DNA of 64,000 nt from Metellina segmentata (GCA_947359465.1 OX375872.1:131229453-131293452), one strand, 5' to 3'. Counted from the first letter of the stretch, positions 10,911 to 22,649 are shown. Made by a program: numbers and translations. Notes: a model not told the origin generated them from the sequence alone.

Positions 10911-10977
10911 CCATCTTCAAATAAGTATCTTGCGTGTTGATCTTAAAATTATAGGTAATTTATTTCCTTTGTTTTGT

Positions 10978-11186
10978 TTGTCATCTGACCGTGGCTCAAA
11001 ATTACGTACGTCTTTTTACGCAAAGAAGTCTAATTTATCTATTTATCTATTTAACGTCTAATTTGCGTCAAGATTTTGACGTAAATTAATTCAAAATCTT
11101 GGGTCTTTCCCTTCAAGTTTCATCACTGACCGTCACCAATAGCCCGTTGCGTTGCATCACTGCGATATTGATAAAAATACCTACCT
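10978..11186 (+). mobile_element. SINE-A, 3' fragment with an internal insert
   Basis: The 3' half of SINE-A (gtcatctgaccgtggctcaa ... caccaatagcccgttgcgtt ... gatattgataaaaatacc). About 90 bp are inserted after 11008 and include a perfect inverted repeat AAGATTTTGA / TCAAAATCTT (11070-11079, 11091-11100). Confidence 0.6.
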
Positions 11187-11424
11187 TACTGCCTTTGTTT
11201 AGTATATAACATACATCGCCGAAAATATTTTACTCCTTTGAGGTTTTCAAGCATAATTTCACCTGCAACCTGCTGTCTTCGCTTCATGAATTGCAACTAT
11301 TTTATTTGTAACTACAGTATCGTTTCAAAGAATTATATTAGTAGAAAAGGTACAATTGAATCTTTTTTTTATTGTATTAAAAAAATAAGAATAATAAAAC
11401 TTTACCAAATTATTCTATTCTAAG

Positions 11425-11755
11425 TAAAGAAACGCAAAATATTTCGAAACGGTTCAATTTTAGGGAAATGAGCAATAGAAACATTTCAAATTATTGTATT
11501 CTAATGTAAAGTGCAGTGGAATATTTCGAAAAGATTCGAATTTAAAGAAACACGAATAGAATCTTCCCAAAGGATTATATTCTAAGTAAAGGAGCAGCAG
11601 AATATTTCGAAACGGTTCTTTTCTAGGGAAATGAGTACTAGAAACAATTTCAACTTATTATATTCTAATAAAAAGTGCAAGAGAATATTTTTCAAACGAT
11701 TCCAATCAAAAGAAATACAAATATAATCTTCTCAAAGGATTTTATTCTACAGAAT
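11425..11755 (-). repeat. ~55-60-bp tandem repeat T4, reversed block
   Basis: Six degenerate units such as ggatyatattctaagtaaag..gcagaatatttcgaaacg, the reverse complement of the blocks at 9680 and 59650. Confidence 0.7.
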
Positions 11756-11837
11756 GTGAACCAATTGAATCGTTCCTCATTACATGTGTTATAGAGTAAA
11801 AGCAATCCTACAGTACTCACAAATCTAGCAACGGTCA

Positions 11838-12147
11838 GAGGGATAACTTTGGTAGGTAGGTAGTTAATTTTACGTACAATGGATAAACGGTCTATTTTCG
11901 ATAGTCCGGGATCAATCCCGAAGGTAAAGATCAAGGACAGCGCCTCGTATTTCTGAACCAGTGTCAGATTACGAGAACAACAGCTGAGACCACTCTCTAA
12001 ACTTCTACACCACGCCAACTCGAGGACATTTAAGGCCACTACAGATTTAACTTGCGCCAGCTCCCGTAAACACGATGGTCTTTGGTTGGACCTAGTTTCA
12101 AAATCGCTACCCTTAGGTTTCTAATCTTTCGCTCTTCCAACTGAACT
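11838..12147 (-). mobile_element. SINE-A, near full length, reversed
   Basis: On the minus strand it reads from a head ending near 12147 (ttggaagagcg) through the body to a tail at about 11850 (ttaattttacg, decayed). It carries the ctgaaccagtgtcagattacg block, equivalent to the catctgaccgtggttcaaa box. Confidence 0.7.
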
Positions 12148-12176
12148 ACATCGGCCCAGGAATTCTGGGCCGATGT
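12148..12176. repeat. Perfect hairpin, 11-bp arms
   Basis: acatcggccca and tgggccgatgt flank a 7-base loop (ggaattc). It abuts the head of the reversed SINE-A, whose normal flank would be 'gctcttccaaccgggc'; it may mark a local inverted duplication there. Confidence 0.85.
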
Positions 12177-12261
12177 ACACATCTGAACATGTAGATAGAT
12201 GGACATGTAGACATATGAACTACATCTGGCCTTCTAATTTCTCAACGCTGTTTCTCAACGC

Positions 12262-12505
12262 GCCCCGGAATATATTTTCCGCATGGGATGCCCCCGATGC
12301 ATCTGCACGACCCCTTCTTAAACCAGCTACGTACTAACCTCAGAATTTTCCCGGAATACTTCCGCATGGGATGCTTGGTGTATCTGTTTAAGCCCTTTTT
12401 AAACTATACTTTCTAGCCTCAGAAGTTTCCCGAAATAATTCTGCCATATGGGATGCCCGAGATGTATCTGTACAACCCCCTTTGTAAACTAGCTACTGAC
12501 TAACT
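12262..12505 (+). repeat. ~80-87-bp tandem repeat, three units
   Basis: Each unit has gaawta..ttccgcatgggatgc, then tgtatctgt..a.ccctttttaaac and tagctac..actaacct. Units start near 12266, 12353 and 12432. It is GC-richer than its surroundings. Confidence 0.7.
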
Positions 12506-12625
12506 TATCACCCGAGGAGACTCCGAGTGATAAGGCTTTTGAGTAAATTTGAGAGGCACACAAGTAATAACCCAAGTCTAAGGGTTGGGAGAAGGGTTCA
12601 AGCATCAGAGCCATTGTTGGATTAA

Positions 12626-12859
12626 GTCGAGATTAAGATATGGTAAGCTTTATTCTAATGACTTTATATCTCGTCCACCAAGTTATGACCAATTTCGCCA
12701 ATGATGAGATAAGTCGTGAAAAAGATACTGAAGATCTTTTGATGATATCGAGATCAAGGTCTGGTAAGCTTTCTTCTAATGACGAGATATCTCGTCCTTC
12801 AAGATCTGGTCAGTTTAACAAAATGGCGAGTTTCCTCGTCCAGGCAAAAACGCCAGGAG
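12626..12859 (-). mobile_element. piggyBac-like palindrome MITE (PGM), reversed copy
   Basis: Flanked by TTAA at 12622-12625 and 12860-12863. The right end gccaggag-TTAA, reversed, is TTAA-CTCCTGGC, matching the left terminus of the intact copy at 57169 (TTAA-CCCTCCTGG) apart from a 2-base deletion. Inside are the family words gacgagatatctcgtc (about 12781), agatctggtcag and aagctttcttctaatgac. The left end is degenerate. Confidence 0.7.
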
Positions 12860-13394
12860 TTAAAAACTAAAATAAATGGTAGAAAATTGTGTAAATGTCT
12901 AATTTAAAATCTCAAAGTACTAAATCACAACAAATGTGTTCAATGAAACAAGAAATTGATTGCACAAATCCCCAGATATTTTTGTTGGTATAAAAACAAT
13001 CAAATCAATAAAATGTTGTCCCCCGGTCTCTTTCTGTACACCACGAATCCTCCAACACGACATAGTGCGCCCAACTGGAAGTATACCTTTCTTCTTCAGA
13101 ATGAGTGTACTGTGCAGTGAGTCGCTGTCACGTTCAGACACAGAGCTCTGGTAGATGGATAGCTTTTCGTTTCCTTGCTTTTAACTCGAGCCCGAAATGT
13201 GTTAAGACTCGCAATCATAAAAAAGGGGAACCTTTTCAGGTAACTTATGTGCTCAAGATACTTCATCTTCCCCGAAAAGGAGAGAGGAGAAACCTCTCAG
13301 CCGGTGTTCCTTTTGTTTGTTTGCTGTTGAGGGTCTATTTCAAACCTTGTCTGGTTCAAAGGGCGAAGTTCTCGTTTCGGTCTTTAAATTCAGA

Positions 13395-14480
13395 CTTTGG
13401 AAGTCTGGTGTTGTCTTTGGTATTGTGTGGTTGCCAATTGAAATATTTGTGTTCTGTTAGCATTACTTCAATGCTATTTCGTAATTTTTTACTTATGAAA
13501 ATACCTTCAGTTATGTTCTTGGTGATGGAATACTAACTGATGGCAAAATAAGGGGAGTTTTTTTATGTGTTAGTTTGTGTTTTACACTTTCTTTTGTGCT
13601 TTCTTTTAAAATACTATTACGTAGCTTTTTGCAAAGGAAAATACTTTCCATTCACCAGTTGAGGTATTTTTCTGTTTGCATTACTTTCCCTATCCTTTTG
13701 TGCATCGTTAATACTACCTCTACTAATGTTGAACGTACGAAAATACATAACATTTGACTGTTTCAGTTAGGGCTGACGGTAAAGTTAGTGTTTAATGAAT
13801 AGTTTCTATATTTGTCTCTTCTCGCACGTTTAAATTACTAAATTTAATTGAAGTTGTCTTTTGTGTTCCCAATGACCAATTGATATATTTTTTTGTCAGT
13901 TATTTTCTTTTAACTTCGTTTTGATATTACCATGCAGTATTTTACTTATGAAAATAGCGTCTGTTGCTTTTTAGTGATGCAATATTAGCTGATGACAAAA
14001 ATAAGACGCAGTGTGTTTCAGTTTTAATTTCTCTCTCACACACTCACTTCTGGCTAATTTTATTAAATGTATGGGGAGTTGTTTTGGTGTTACGCAATGA
14101 ACCAGGATGATATATTTTTTTCTGTTGTCATTGTTTTCTTTATATATTGTTTTAATACTACCGTGTTATATTTTACTTATGAAAATACTTTCAACTGTGC
14201 ATTTTAGTGAAGGAATATTAGCTGATGGCAAAAATATGTGGTAGGGGTTTATATGCATTAATGCTTATTTCTTACTTCTGTTTACAATATTAGCATTTAA
14301 TTGAAGCCGTCCTTGGAAATGCGCTCACACCAGTTAGGATATTTTTAGTTATTATAGCTTTTTATACTCTTTTTAATACTACCTCTTACTTAGTATCTTA
14401 TGAAAATATCTTATATCTATTTATCGTTGATAGAATAAAAGATGATAGTAAAAAAAGGAATAGTGTTTATATATACGTTA
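13395..14480 (+). repeat. Degenerate tandem repeat, ~225-bp unit (array T6)
   Basis: Four to five units with landmarks caattgaag..gtyttttgtg, tattttactwatgaaaata (13487, 13940, 14171, 14394), gtgatgcaatattagctgatg and cttacttctg. It is highly diverged. A 143-codon frame at 13105-13536 overlaps the left edge without a recognisable motif. Confidence 0.65.
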
Positions 14481-14489
14481 GTTTTTATT

Positions 14490-17400
14490 GTTTCAATTCA
14501 CTTACTTACTTTATAAACATATATTTCAATTCTTTTTTAATGTTATTGATGTACAAATAATACCATTGAGTATTTTCACTAGTTTTCTAACAAATTGTTT
14601 TGTGTTCAATTGAAGTTTCTATTGATTATCACTGGAACTATATGAATGTGCCATTTTAGAAGTAGTACCAATTTATTTCGAGATACTAGGTTTACAAGGT
14701 TAAATAGAAGTTATCAACTAAACGAAAAGGGGTAAAATAGTAATTAAAAAACTTCCCAATGTGTTTCCCCTTCACTTGTATACTTTAAATCGTTATCACA
14801 ATGAATAATCTGGCGTGTTCCACCGCAAAATAAAATAATTCTGTGCTGTTGATTTTCACATCAGTTTTGAATTAAGAAAACAGTGTACTTTCAAAACAAA
14901 CTTTAACGATTATTATCCAATTGTTGTGAAATTTGTACAGACTGGTTTATTGTCTACTAAATAGTCTATATATAAAGTGTGGTCTCAAGTTATTAAGTCA
15001 TTCAGAAGTTATTACCTAACTCGAGGACAATAACTATGATAAATTAGCACAAACTGATAGACTCTAGAAACATTAATTTTCTACACATCGTCAATGTTGT
15101 CATTCACATAATAGTTTGTTTTCAGATAAATCAAATTAACTCCATTTTCTAAATGTATCGGTCAGCTTGTAAAACAAAAAATTGCACTAAAACACCTTAA
15201 TTTTCCAAAATAAATATAGATTAAGTAACATTTTAAGCGAAAATTTGGAATGATGATGAATTTTTCATTTGCACGTAGATATATTCAACAAATTTCAAGA
15301 ATTATAAAAAAAAATGGTATTTTTATTAAAACCAGATAAGTAGGGGGAACGTTTGGAAATCAGAAGAATGTCGTCAAATCTCAGTAGCACAAAAATGTGC
15401 TTTTGTAGTAGACTTACCATACTTATGCACTATTTCTTTCATGGTGTGGAACATGTAACTCCGTATAAAATTATAGTAATAACAATATTTTTGTTTGCTA
15501 TCCTCGGAATTTATATCGATTATTTTTTAAAGCTAAAATTTAAAAAAAAACGATTCTTAAATCGCTATTGGTGATTTTTGAGTCCTTTTTTTAAATTGTT
15601 AAAAATGTACTATTTTTCATCTTAAGGTTAAACATTTTATAAAAGCACATCATAAAGCTAAAGATCAATACAAATTATTATAATTCATTAAGGAATTGGC
15701 AAAAATTGAAAAGTGTAGTTAAAAAATGGCGTTTACTAAAAATATTACAACAGAAAAACTTATGAGTACATTTGCCTAAGTTTTTGCAGTCTCTTAAATA
15801 TAAAGTTAGGGTCTGAACTAAACTGTATGCAATATTGTTTTCCATGCTTGAGATGTTGAGAATAATGTAGAAGAAAACATGAATTTGTGGAACTTTTTCC
15901 CAATGCTACAACTCTGAAATGTTTAAATTTTTTCCTTTGAAGATAACTACAAGTTCATGCCCTCCAAAAACAAATATAAAATTCAGTACTCCAAATTTCA
16001 TTGAATATGTATTAATTTATTAAATGTGTATATTTTTAGTTACAGCGTATCTTGTTCAAAAACTTTTATCACAATCACACACAGAGAAAAATTGATTTAA
16101 AGATCTGAAAACGAATTAAAAAGCAGATGTCAAAATCTATTCAAATGGCTATATCTCAGCTTCTATTCACTGTACAGATAAAATAAAAACAGTTTTACAA
16201 AGAAATAAGTCAGAATATTAAGAATATATTGAATAAAATTAACTTTGTGATTTTAGTCAAAAATCGACTAGTTAACGTAGTCAGATAACTGAAATCGTTA
16301 TCATGATAATATCACATTGAATAATCGGACTCGGTCCACTGAAAAATAAAATTCTGTACGATTTAATTTTACCCAAATTTTGAATTAAATCGCCTTATTC
16401 TTTCGTAATATTTCGCTCTAGTTAAGTTTTATAATCTCTCAAGTTGTTGAAATTAATTCTCTCTGAAAAGTATAACCTTTACATAAACTCTTCTCAAAAG
16501 CAACAAAAGTCTTTGTTTTCATCTGTTTTCAATACTTCCCTTGAGAATTTCAGAAACTTCGAAATTCAATGAATTAAGAAACTAAATCCTTCAGACTTTA
16601 TAGAGACGATTTTTGTCAAAGTTGGAAACATAAAAATAATCTTTTTCGATGATCAGCAGTTAACTTATCCGAAATAAATTCTTAATAATCAATTTCTGTA
16701 GAATAATAATTGGAAAAATTAACAGACTATGGCAGTTAATGTTTTACAGTAAGAAACGATTTGAACTCAGAAATAGTTTCAGTTCTGTGAATGATACTAA
16801 CTCATAAAGCAGAATGTTTTGGACAGCAGCTTCTATGCACAGTATTTTTTTATTGAATGGAATGTTTTCAAATTATCAACATGTAATATAAAACATTGAA
16901 AGAAAAAGTTTATTTATTAAAGGTAGGCTCCATCTCAACTCTGAACAATGTAATATTTATGTTTTCTATTCGCATATATTTTCAAAATATAAACAAGTGT
17001 TTTCAAACATATTCATAATTTTTTTTTTGGATAGGGAGCATGTTTCAATGTAATAATCCCAAGCTGCTTCGTATATGGCTTTTATTATAAGTTTATAAAG
17101 AAAAAAGGTAAGAAAAATTTAGGTAAGTTAATAAAACATTTTATCAATATATACAGCAAACAAGATGAACCAGTGTTTGAGCTGTACGTCGTGTACATTG
17201 AACGAAAGAATTGTCAAATAACAAGAGTACGAAAGTAAAGCATAAGTAACTAAACTACAAAAGTATTGTGCCGATGAAAAAGTTCCATTCGAATAACCTG
17301 CACCCGAATTTTTGTTATTACAGTGCTCTCTATAATTAATTTCCTTCAACAAAAGAGTTCAAGTTACTGTTTTATAATAAATACCATCTAAGTATACTCA

Positions 17401-17760
17401 AGAGTTTCTTTCTGCTACTTCATATTTTAAAGAGAGCCTTAACTATTTCAGATGAGACAAAAGTAAAACAAAACTTTGGGAAAGTATAGTTTAGATTTTT
17501 TTTACCGTAGTAACGTTGACGAAACCCTCACTCAGAAACGCTAAAACAGAAATTTCTCCCTGTCTAACTTAGAAAGAATAAATGCATGTTTTTAGTTTTC
17601 GTGGTATTCAAAATTAATTAAATTACTTTAAAAGCCTTAATTCTTCAGTACGTGCGGTATATGTCAGATCCGTCAACATGATTAAAAAGGAACTACTAGA
17701 CTAGCACTGGCGATAAATGGTTAAAATTTAGTAATAAAAATCAAATATATCATCGGTAAA
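14490..17760. other. AT-rich stretch, no gene seen
   Basis: About 3.3 kb of strongly AT-rich DNA. The only internal similarity I can support is between 14790-14880 and 16295-16385 (aatcgttatca...cattgaataatcgg.., then ..gtccactgaaaaataaaat..). Short frames at 15353-15574 and 17128-17352 have no motifs. Confidence 0.5.
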
Positions 17761-17761
17761 A

Positions 17762-18536
17762 AGTGTGAAACCTCGTAAATCGAAAAATTTGATTTCGGCT
17801 TGTTCCGTAAACATTCGCAATGAAATCATCTGCATCTGTCTTGTCAATTTTAAATTTTTCAACTAAAAAGTAATAGACAATCTAGTAATTGATAAAACTA
17901 AAAATTGACTTTTACTGCGCCTGTTTACGGAACAAACCAAAATAGGGATGCGACATCGATGTCGATGTTTTCAAAACATCGATGGATTGGAGTCGATGTT
18001 TTTGTAATATCGATGTTTATACTTGTCGTTGTTTTTACGTTGTCGATGTTTTATTTTTAAATGAAAAAAGTACCGTTATAAAAATTTTAAAAATAACCAA
18101 GTAATATAATTTTCATAATTAGCTAATTGAACATACTTTTAGACCAAAGTAGTCAAGGGTGAAGGGTCTGAAAAGTAGGGATGCGACCTCGATGTCGATG
18201 TTTTCACAACATTGATGTTTTATAAAAACATAGATGTATTGGAGCCGATGTCGCATTACTAGTTGCTAAACCAGTTTTAAAAAGTGGGGGAAAAAGTTTA
18301 ATTACACTGAATTTTAAAAACATCGATGGTTTGGGGGCGATGTATTATCAACATCGATGTTTTAATTTTGAACATCGATGTTTTGCTATCGATGTCGCAT
18401 CAATAGTTGGTAAACCAGTTTTAAGAAATGGGGAAAAAAGTTTGAAGGAAAGATGTTTCAAAACATCGATGTTTTGCTGTCGATGTCGCATCACTAACCA
18501 GAAATCAAATTTTTTCGACTTACGTGGTTTCACACT
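17762..18536. mobile_element. TIR element split by a hAT-like MITE
   Basis: The ends are ~35-bp inverted repeats: agtgtgaaacctcgtaaatc on the left (17762) and, reversed, agtgtgaaaccacgtaagtc on the right (18536), both followed by a 'gaaaaatttgatttc' block. Between them lie a second inverted repeat, ttgttccgtaaaca (17800-17813) / tgtttacggaacaa (17922-17935), and then the 553-bp hAT-like insertion. No clean target duplication is visible for the outer element, so its superfamily is unknown. Confidence 0.6.
17943..18495. mobile_element. hAT-like MITE rich in CATCGATG palindromes
   Basis: It starts TAGGGATGCGACATCGATG and, reversed, ends (T)AGTGATGCGACATCGAC. An 8-bp duplication AACCAAAA / AACCAGAA (17935-17942, 18496-18503) matches at 7 of 8. 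TAGGGATG-type ends and 8-bp duplications fit the hAT superfamily. Terminus-like blocks also occur inside: tagggatgcgacctcgatg at 18177 and gatgtcgcatyamtag at about 18250 and 18393, so two or three copies may be nested or tandem. CATCGATG occurs about six times. Confidence 0.65.
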
Positions 18537-18627
18537 ATTGCCTACTATATGTGACATTTAAATATTCTTAACTTTATATACCAACAAATATCTTACAATC
18601 TTTACTAATACCACAGAAAAATATCAA

Positions 18628-18763
18628 TCTATATAAATAAGAATGGAGTGTTTGTACAATCAATATTTTCGACCCATTTCAAGTTTTCTATTCGTTTTGG
18701 ACCCTTCTGATGCCAAATCCGCCTTTTTTGTGTTTGATGTCTGTCTGTCTGTCTGTCTGTCTT

Positions 18764-18816
<53 letters not shown>

Positions 18817-20198
18817 ATGTATGTCTGTGTGTATGTATGTATGTATGTATGTGCCCTATACACGTCCACACGGTTATATACATTATCATCTAAATTTGAA
18901 TACAGTGAATATTTATCTTCATTTAGTGAGTGAACTTGGAAATCTGTCTGTCTTTCTGTTCTACGTTCTATTTTGTGTTTTTATTAGCATCACATGAATT
19001 TTAATCCCGATATTTGATTGCCATATGCTTTATTTTATACATTATCTATTAGTTTAGTGAATGCAATATTAAACATTTCTTTATTGTTATATTTAGTTCA
19101 GTTTCATGCAAAAACACCTGATACTTAAATAAACCATAATTTGGTAGTTTTGGAAAAATTGGAATGTATGTTGAATATTACGATTACTTCGATTGCTTTA
19201 CCTGCTAAAAAAGTAATTATTATTTAAAAAATTATTTTTTTTATGGAATTTTAGCTCTGATATTTCATTTATTTCGAGTCTTATTTTTGTTCTTTGCGCA
19301 ATGAAAACGATTTTTGAATATTTGGGACAGACGATATTTTTCAACGAGCGGGAATGAACAAGATCGCGCGAACTGTGATATTTTCTGTTTCTTTCGCTCT
19401 GAATTAATTTCACATTTCTAAATTTTCTGCACTTTTAGTTGGAAGTTGTGGCAACTGTGCGAGATCAAGAGATAAAAATAGATCACAAATTAATATCTTT
19501 AGAACAATTTTTTCCGACATCTTTTATTTTGTTTTATTTCGCTGTTTTCTGTTTTAAATATTTATTATTTTAATAAATGTGTTTTCCTTCTCATCACACG
19601 CAACAGCACCACAAAGTATTAGACTTAAAAATGTTAGGTAAGTCAGTATACATTTTCAGTAAATTTTAAGTGTAGTTATGCCATTATTGAAAGAATAATG
19701 CCGTTATTGAAAGAATAATGCCGTTATTGAAAGAATAATAATGTTTAAAAATCCGAACTTGAACTTTTCAAACATTAAAAAATTCGCTGTCATAATGACA
19801 GGAGAAGATTGCAAAATTTCACAATGTCGCATATCGGATGCACGAGTGCCACAAGTAAAAAAATATTGTTTTGTTGACTATGAGTGCGAGAGCACTCGCC
19901 GTAAATCGTAATTTTTATTAATTGAGTTGAACATGAAAAGAACTTAAGAAAGGTAATTCCAAATCTCCTTCAAAATCGTCTTTTGTAGTAGTTACCTTAG
20001 TGTCACCTTTCGTCATTTTGTAGCTTTATAATACATGTCATGCATATGTCCAAAGTAAGTTGTAGAAATTATAAAGATGACGAAAGGTATTGAAATAAAT
20101 TTTTATTCGATAAAAAACGTAAGTCATTATGTATTTTGATTATCTCTTCAATTTAGAGTAAACCAATTCAAACCGAGTAAGGTCGGGTATTTTGCTAG
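18628..20198 (+). mobile_element. Non-autonomous Helitron, family H1, copy 1
   Basis: A 1571-bp element beginning TCTATATAAATAAG and ending in a CCGA-N6-TCGG hairpin followed by gtattttgCTAG. It lies between host A (18627) and T (20199), the canonical A^T Helitron target with no duplication. A second copy (28562-30109) and a third, interrupted copy (27310-30431) have the same ends. No Rep or helicase coding is present, so movement would need a relative elsewhere. It contains a variable TGTC microsatellite near the 5' end and a 21-bp triplication (19677-19742, attgaaagaataatgcc). Confidence 0.85.
18738..18852 (+). repeat. (TGTC)n/(TGTA)n microsatellite in Helitron H1
   Basis: About 28 tetranucleotide units, TGTC passing into TGTA. 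The equivalent site in the copy at 28562 has only about six units, so length varies between copies. All six-frame open frames across it are repeat artefacts. Confidence 0.95.
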
Positions 20199-20296
20199 TT
20201 TATTATAAAACTATGCATGCATGTTTATGAATCCTTATTTAGCCTTGATTGGTATTAATTTAAAATCAAAACAGGCAGAATGATTTAGATTGGTAG

Positions 20297-20592
20297 GTAG
20301 GTATTTAAATAACGTCACTCTGAAGCAACACAATTTGCTTTTGGCAACGGTCCGGAATCAATCTAGAAGGCAAAGATCCTAGGACAAAACCTCGTTGTTT
20401 TGAACCACGGTCAGATGACGAGGATAAAACCTGAGCTGACACCTAATTCTCCAAACTTCCACACCAAGAAAACTTGTGGGCTTTGTGGCCATGACGAATT
20501 TAACGTACACTAGCCCCCATGTACACAACGGTCTGGTTGGAATTTTGAAATCGCAACCCTTCGGTTGATAATCCTTTTCTCTGCCAACCGGG
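20297..20592 (-). mobile_element. SINE-A, full length, reversed
   Basis: On the minus strand: head with caaccgaagggttgcgatttc, body with cgtctgac/gtggttcaaaa and a tail ending in taaataacctacctacc (start near 20297). It lies between Helitrons H1 and H2. Confidence 0.75.
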
Positions 20593-20670
20593 CTGAAGCA
20601 GCCCTGGAAAAAAATTATAAGTTTATTCTTGAAAAACTTTTAGTAGCAGCTTCTAAATACCAAATTCATA

Positions 20671-21461
20671 TCTCTAATATTATAAAAGGAAGTGTTTGTC
20701 TATTTGTTTTTTTGTTTCTTGTGATCAAAGTCCTGACGAATCTATGGCACTTACAGTAATGGGATTTGGTACACAGGTAGTCCAAATTTTTTGCAATTTT
20801 AGGGTCGAGGCGAATTTTTTAAATGAATTTAATATTTTTTTTCACTTTCGTAACTTCGTTTTGTCCCGCTCCGGCATTGGAAGCAACAACGGAATTCTTT
20901 TATTTTTAGTCACATCACAATCGTCACTATTGACGTCAGCTTTTGAAACCATGCCATTTTTTTTATTTCGCTCTTTGCAATTATATGGGAATGCGTAGTT
21001 CCGCTCAAACGATTCCACAGTGACATTTTGACTTGATTGTTTTGTTATTTTTTCAAAAATCGGGATCTTTAATGATGATTAAAAATTTCAACGGATTTGA
21101 AACTGCGGAAAATTTTACTATTGGTTGATACCTTGATTTTTTTTAATAGCTAAATTTTCAATTGAATATTTATATATTTTCACAAGAGGTCGTGACGTCA
21201 CGCCGATTGGATCTCTTTACAATTCGAATTTTTCGGAGTTTGACAATGACGAGACCATCACGGCGTTGCCCGAGGTATTGTTTTGCGAAGCAAACCATTG
21301 TTCATAATATTCATAATTTGGTTTGCGAAGCAAACCAATTGGGAATCTGTGATGGCTGTTATCCAATAGGCTACGAATTCCCATTTGGTTTGCGAAGCAA
21401 ACCAACAACTCCATAAAAGCAACTGGCACGGGCAACACCGGACTAGCCAAGCAGTGGCTAG
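20671..21461 (+). mobile_element. Non-autonomous Helitron, family H2, copy A
   Basis: A 791-bp element starting TCTCTAATATTATAAAAGG and ending gactaGCCAagcagTGGCtag, that is, a short hairpin then CTAG, between host A (20670) and T (21462). Ends match copy B (61164-62326). The interior includes the shared module 'aaaatttcaacggatttgaaa' (21085) and a tgacgtcacg CRE-like palindrome (21192). No coding capacity. Confidence 0.8.
21280..21403 (+). repeat. Three iterated 17-bp palindromes in Helitron H2 copy A
   Basis: GGTTTGCGAAGCAAACC (7-bp arms, GAA loop) at 21320-21336 and 21387-21403, and a one-base variant at 21280-21296. Copy B lacks them, so they are specific to this copy's subfamily. Confidence 0.9.
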
Positions 21462-21620
21462 TTAAAAATAAAAATATGTGATTTTTCGGTTTATGAACTT
21501 CATAAACTACATCGGGATCTTTACTAACACCACTGAACAATAGTAATTCATTATGGAAACTACACGTGTTTCCTCCATACTTATGAATCAACATTCAGCC
21601 TTTTTGACGTATTGATTTAA

Positions 21621-22072
21621 CCGTTCTGGTGGTTGTCTCGACGAGTTATCTCGTCATTAGCAAAATCGATCATATCTGAGGTACGAGATATCTCGGTATT
21701 TCAATTAATCGCGATCACGATCACTAGAAGAAAACTGACAAGATCTCAATCTCATCATTGAAAAATCGGCAACATATTGATGACGAGATATATCGTCATC
21801 ATCAAAACACTCATCAGATCTGTATGGACGAGATCTCGTCATTGGAAGAAAATTTGACCAAGTCTTGATATCTTCACCATCAAAAAATCGGCAATGTTTC
21901 ATGACGAGAAATCTCGTCACTAGAGAAACACTAATCAGATCTTGGTGGACGAGATATCTCGTCGTTAGAAGAAAAGCATAGCAAAAAATGGCAAAATCTT
22001 GATAACGAGATATCTCGTCATAGGCAAAATTGGTCAAATCCTGATAGACGAAATATCTCGTCGAAACCACTG
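21621..22072 (+). mobile_element. piggyBac-like palindrome MITE (PGM), complete
   Basis: A 452-bp element between TTAA 21617-21620 and TTAA 22073-22076. The left end is CCGTTCTGGTGGTTGTCTCG and the right end reversed is CAGTGGTTTCGACGAG, imperfect inverted repeats. The interior is an irregular tandem array of 'gacgagatatctcgtc-attagaagaaaa..tgatcagatcttgatg' units (about ten palindrome positions, many decayed by a base or two). TTAA targets and CCC-type ends are the hallmarks of piggyBac elements. No transposase is encoded; a 169-codon minus-strand frame is a product of the repeat. Confidence 0.82.
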
Positions 22073-22076
22073 TTAA

Positions 22077-22640
22077 TATCAAAACGTGCGTAATGCTTTT
22101 CGTTTGAAATAAATTAAATGAGTTCTCTCTTAATTCGCTTAAAACGCATATTCTAATTGATACTAAACCAAAATCCAAGTAAAAATGAAAGCTTTGTGAG
22201 TTTAATTTAGTCAATTCTAGAAACTTTATTTTATCAATTCTAGAATCTTCCAGTCTTTACTAATATCACTAACAATTGTAGTACACAGAGCGAACAACAA
22301 GTGTTTTTGTGTAATGGATTCAAAGTCAGCCCTTGATGACGCAATTTAAAATCAACGCTCAGAATGCTTTTAGTCCTGAAAAACATTCATTTTTAATTTC
22401 AGTCCCAAACTCAGATTCCTTATAAAATGAAGAACCAGCTAATACTAAATTTGAAAGAAATATCCAGCGGTGAAATGATGGATTAAATTCTTTGCCTCCT
22501 GGGAAATATGGTATCAACGTAACAATGATGCACACACAGAAAAGAAATACCAATTGTTACCTCAGTAATCTCGCGCATACACCGATGCTTACAAGGCGAA
22601 TTCGCACACAAAAACAAGACTAGCTGCAATGCAAACTCAT
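22077..22640. other. AT-rich spacer, no gene seen
   Basis: Short frames only, none with a motif. Confidence 0.45.
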
Positions 22641-22649
22641 GCCTGGAAA

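Noticed and set aside
13105..13536. 143-codon open frame as a gene
   Set aside because: No recognisable motif, composition like translated AT-rich DNA, and its 3' half lies in a degenerate tandem repeat.
18331..18561. 76-codon frame rich in Cys, Arg and His as a zinc-finger-like peptide
   Set aside because: It is produced by repeated CATCGATG words in the hAT-like MITE and has no zinc-finger spacing.
18629..18997. Overlapping Cys/Val/Ser-rich and Asp/Arg/Gln-rich open frames on both strands
   Set aside because: Pure artefacts of the TGTC microsatellite inside a Helitron.
21705..22214. 169-codon minus-strand frame
   Set aside because: Translation of the PGM palindromic array; the repeated 'YLVHQDL'-like phrase recurs wherever the unit occurs.
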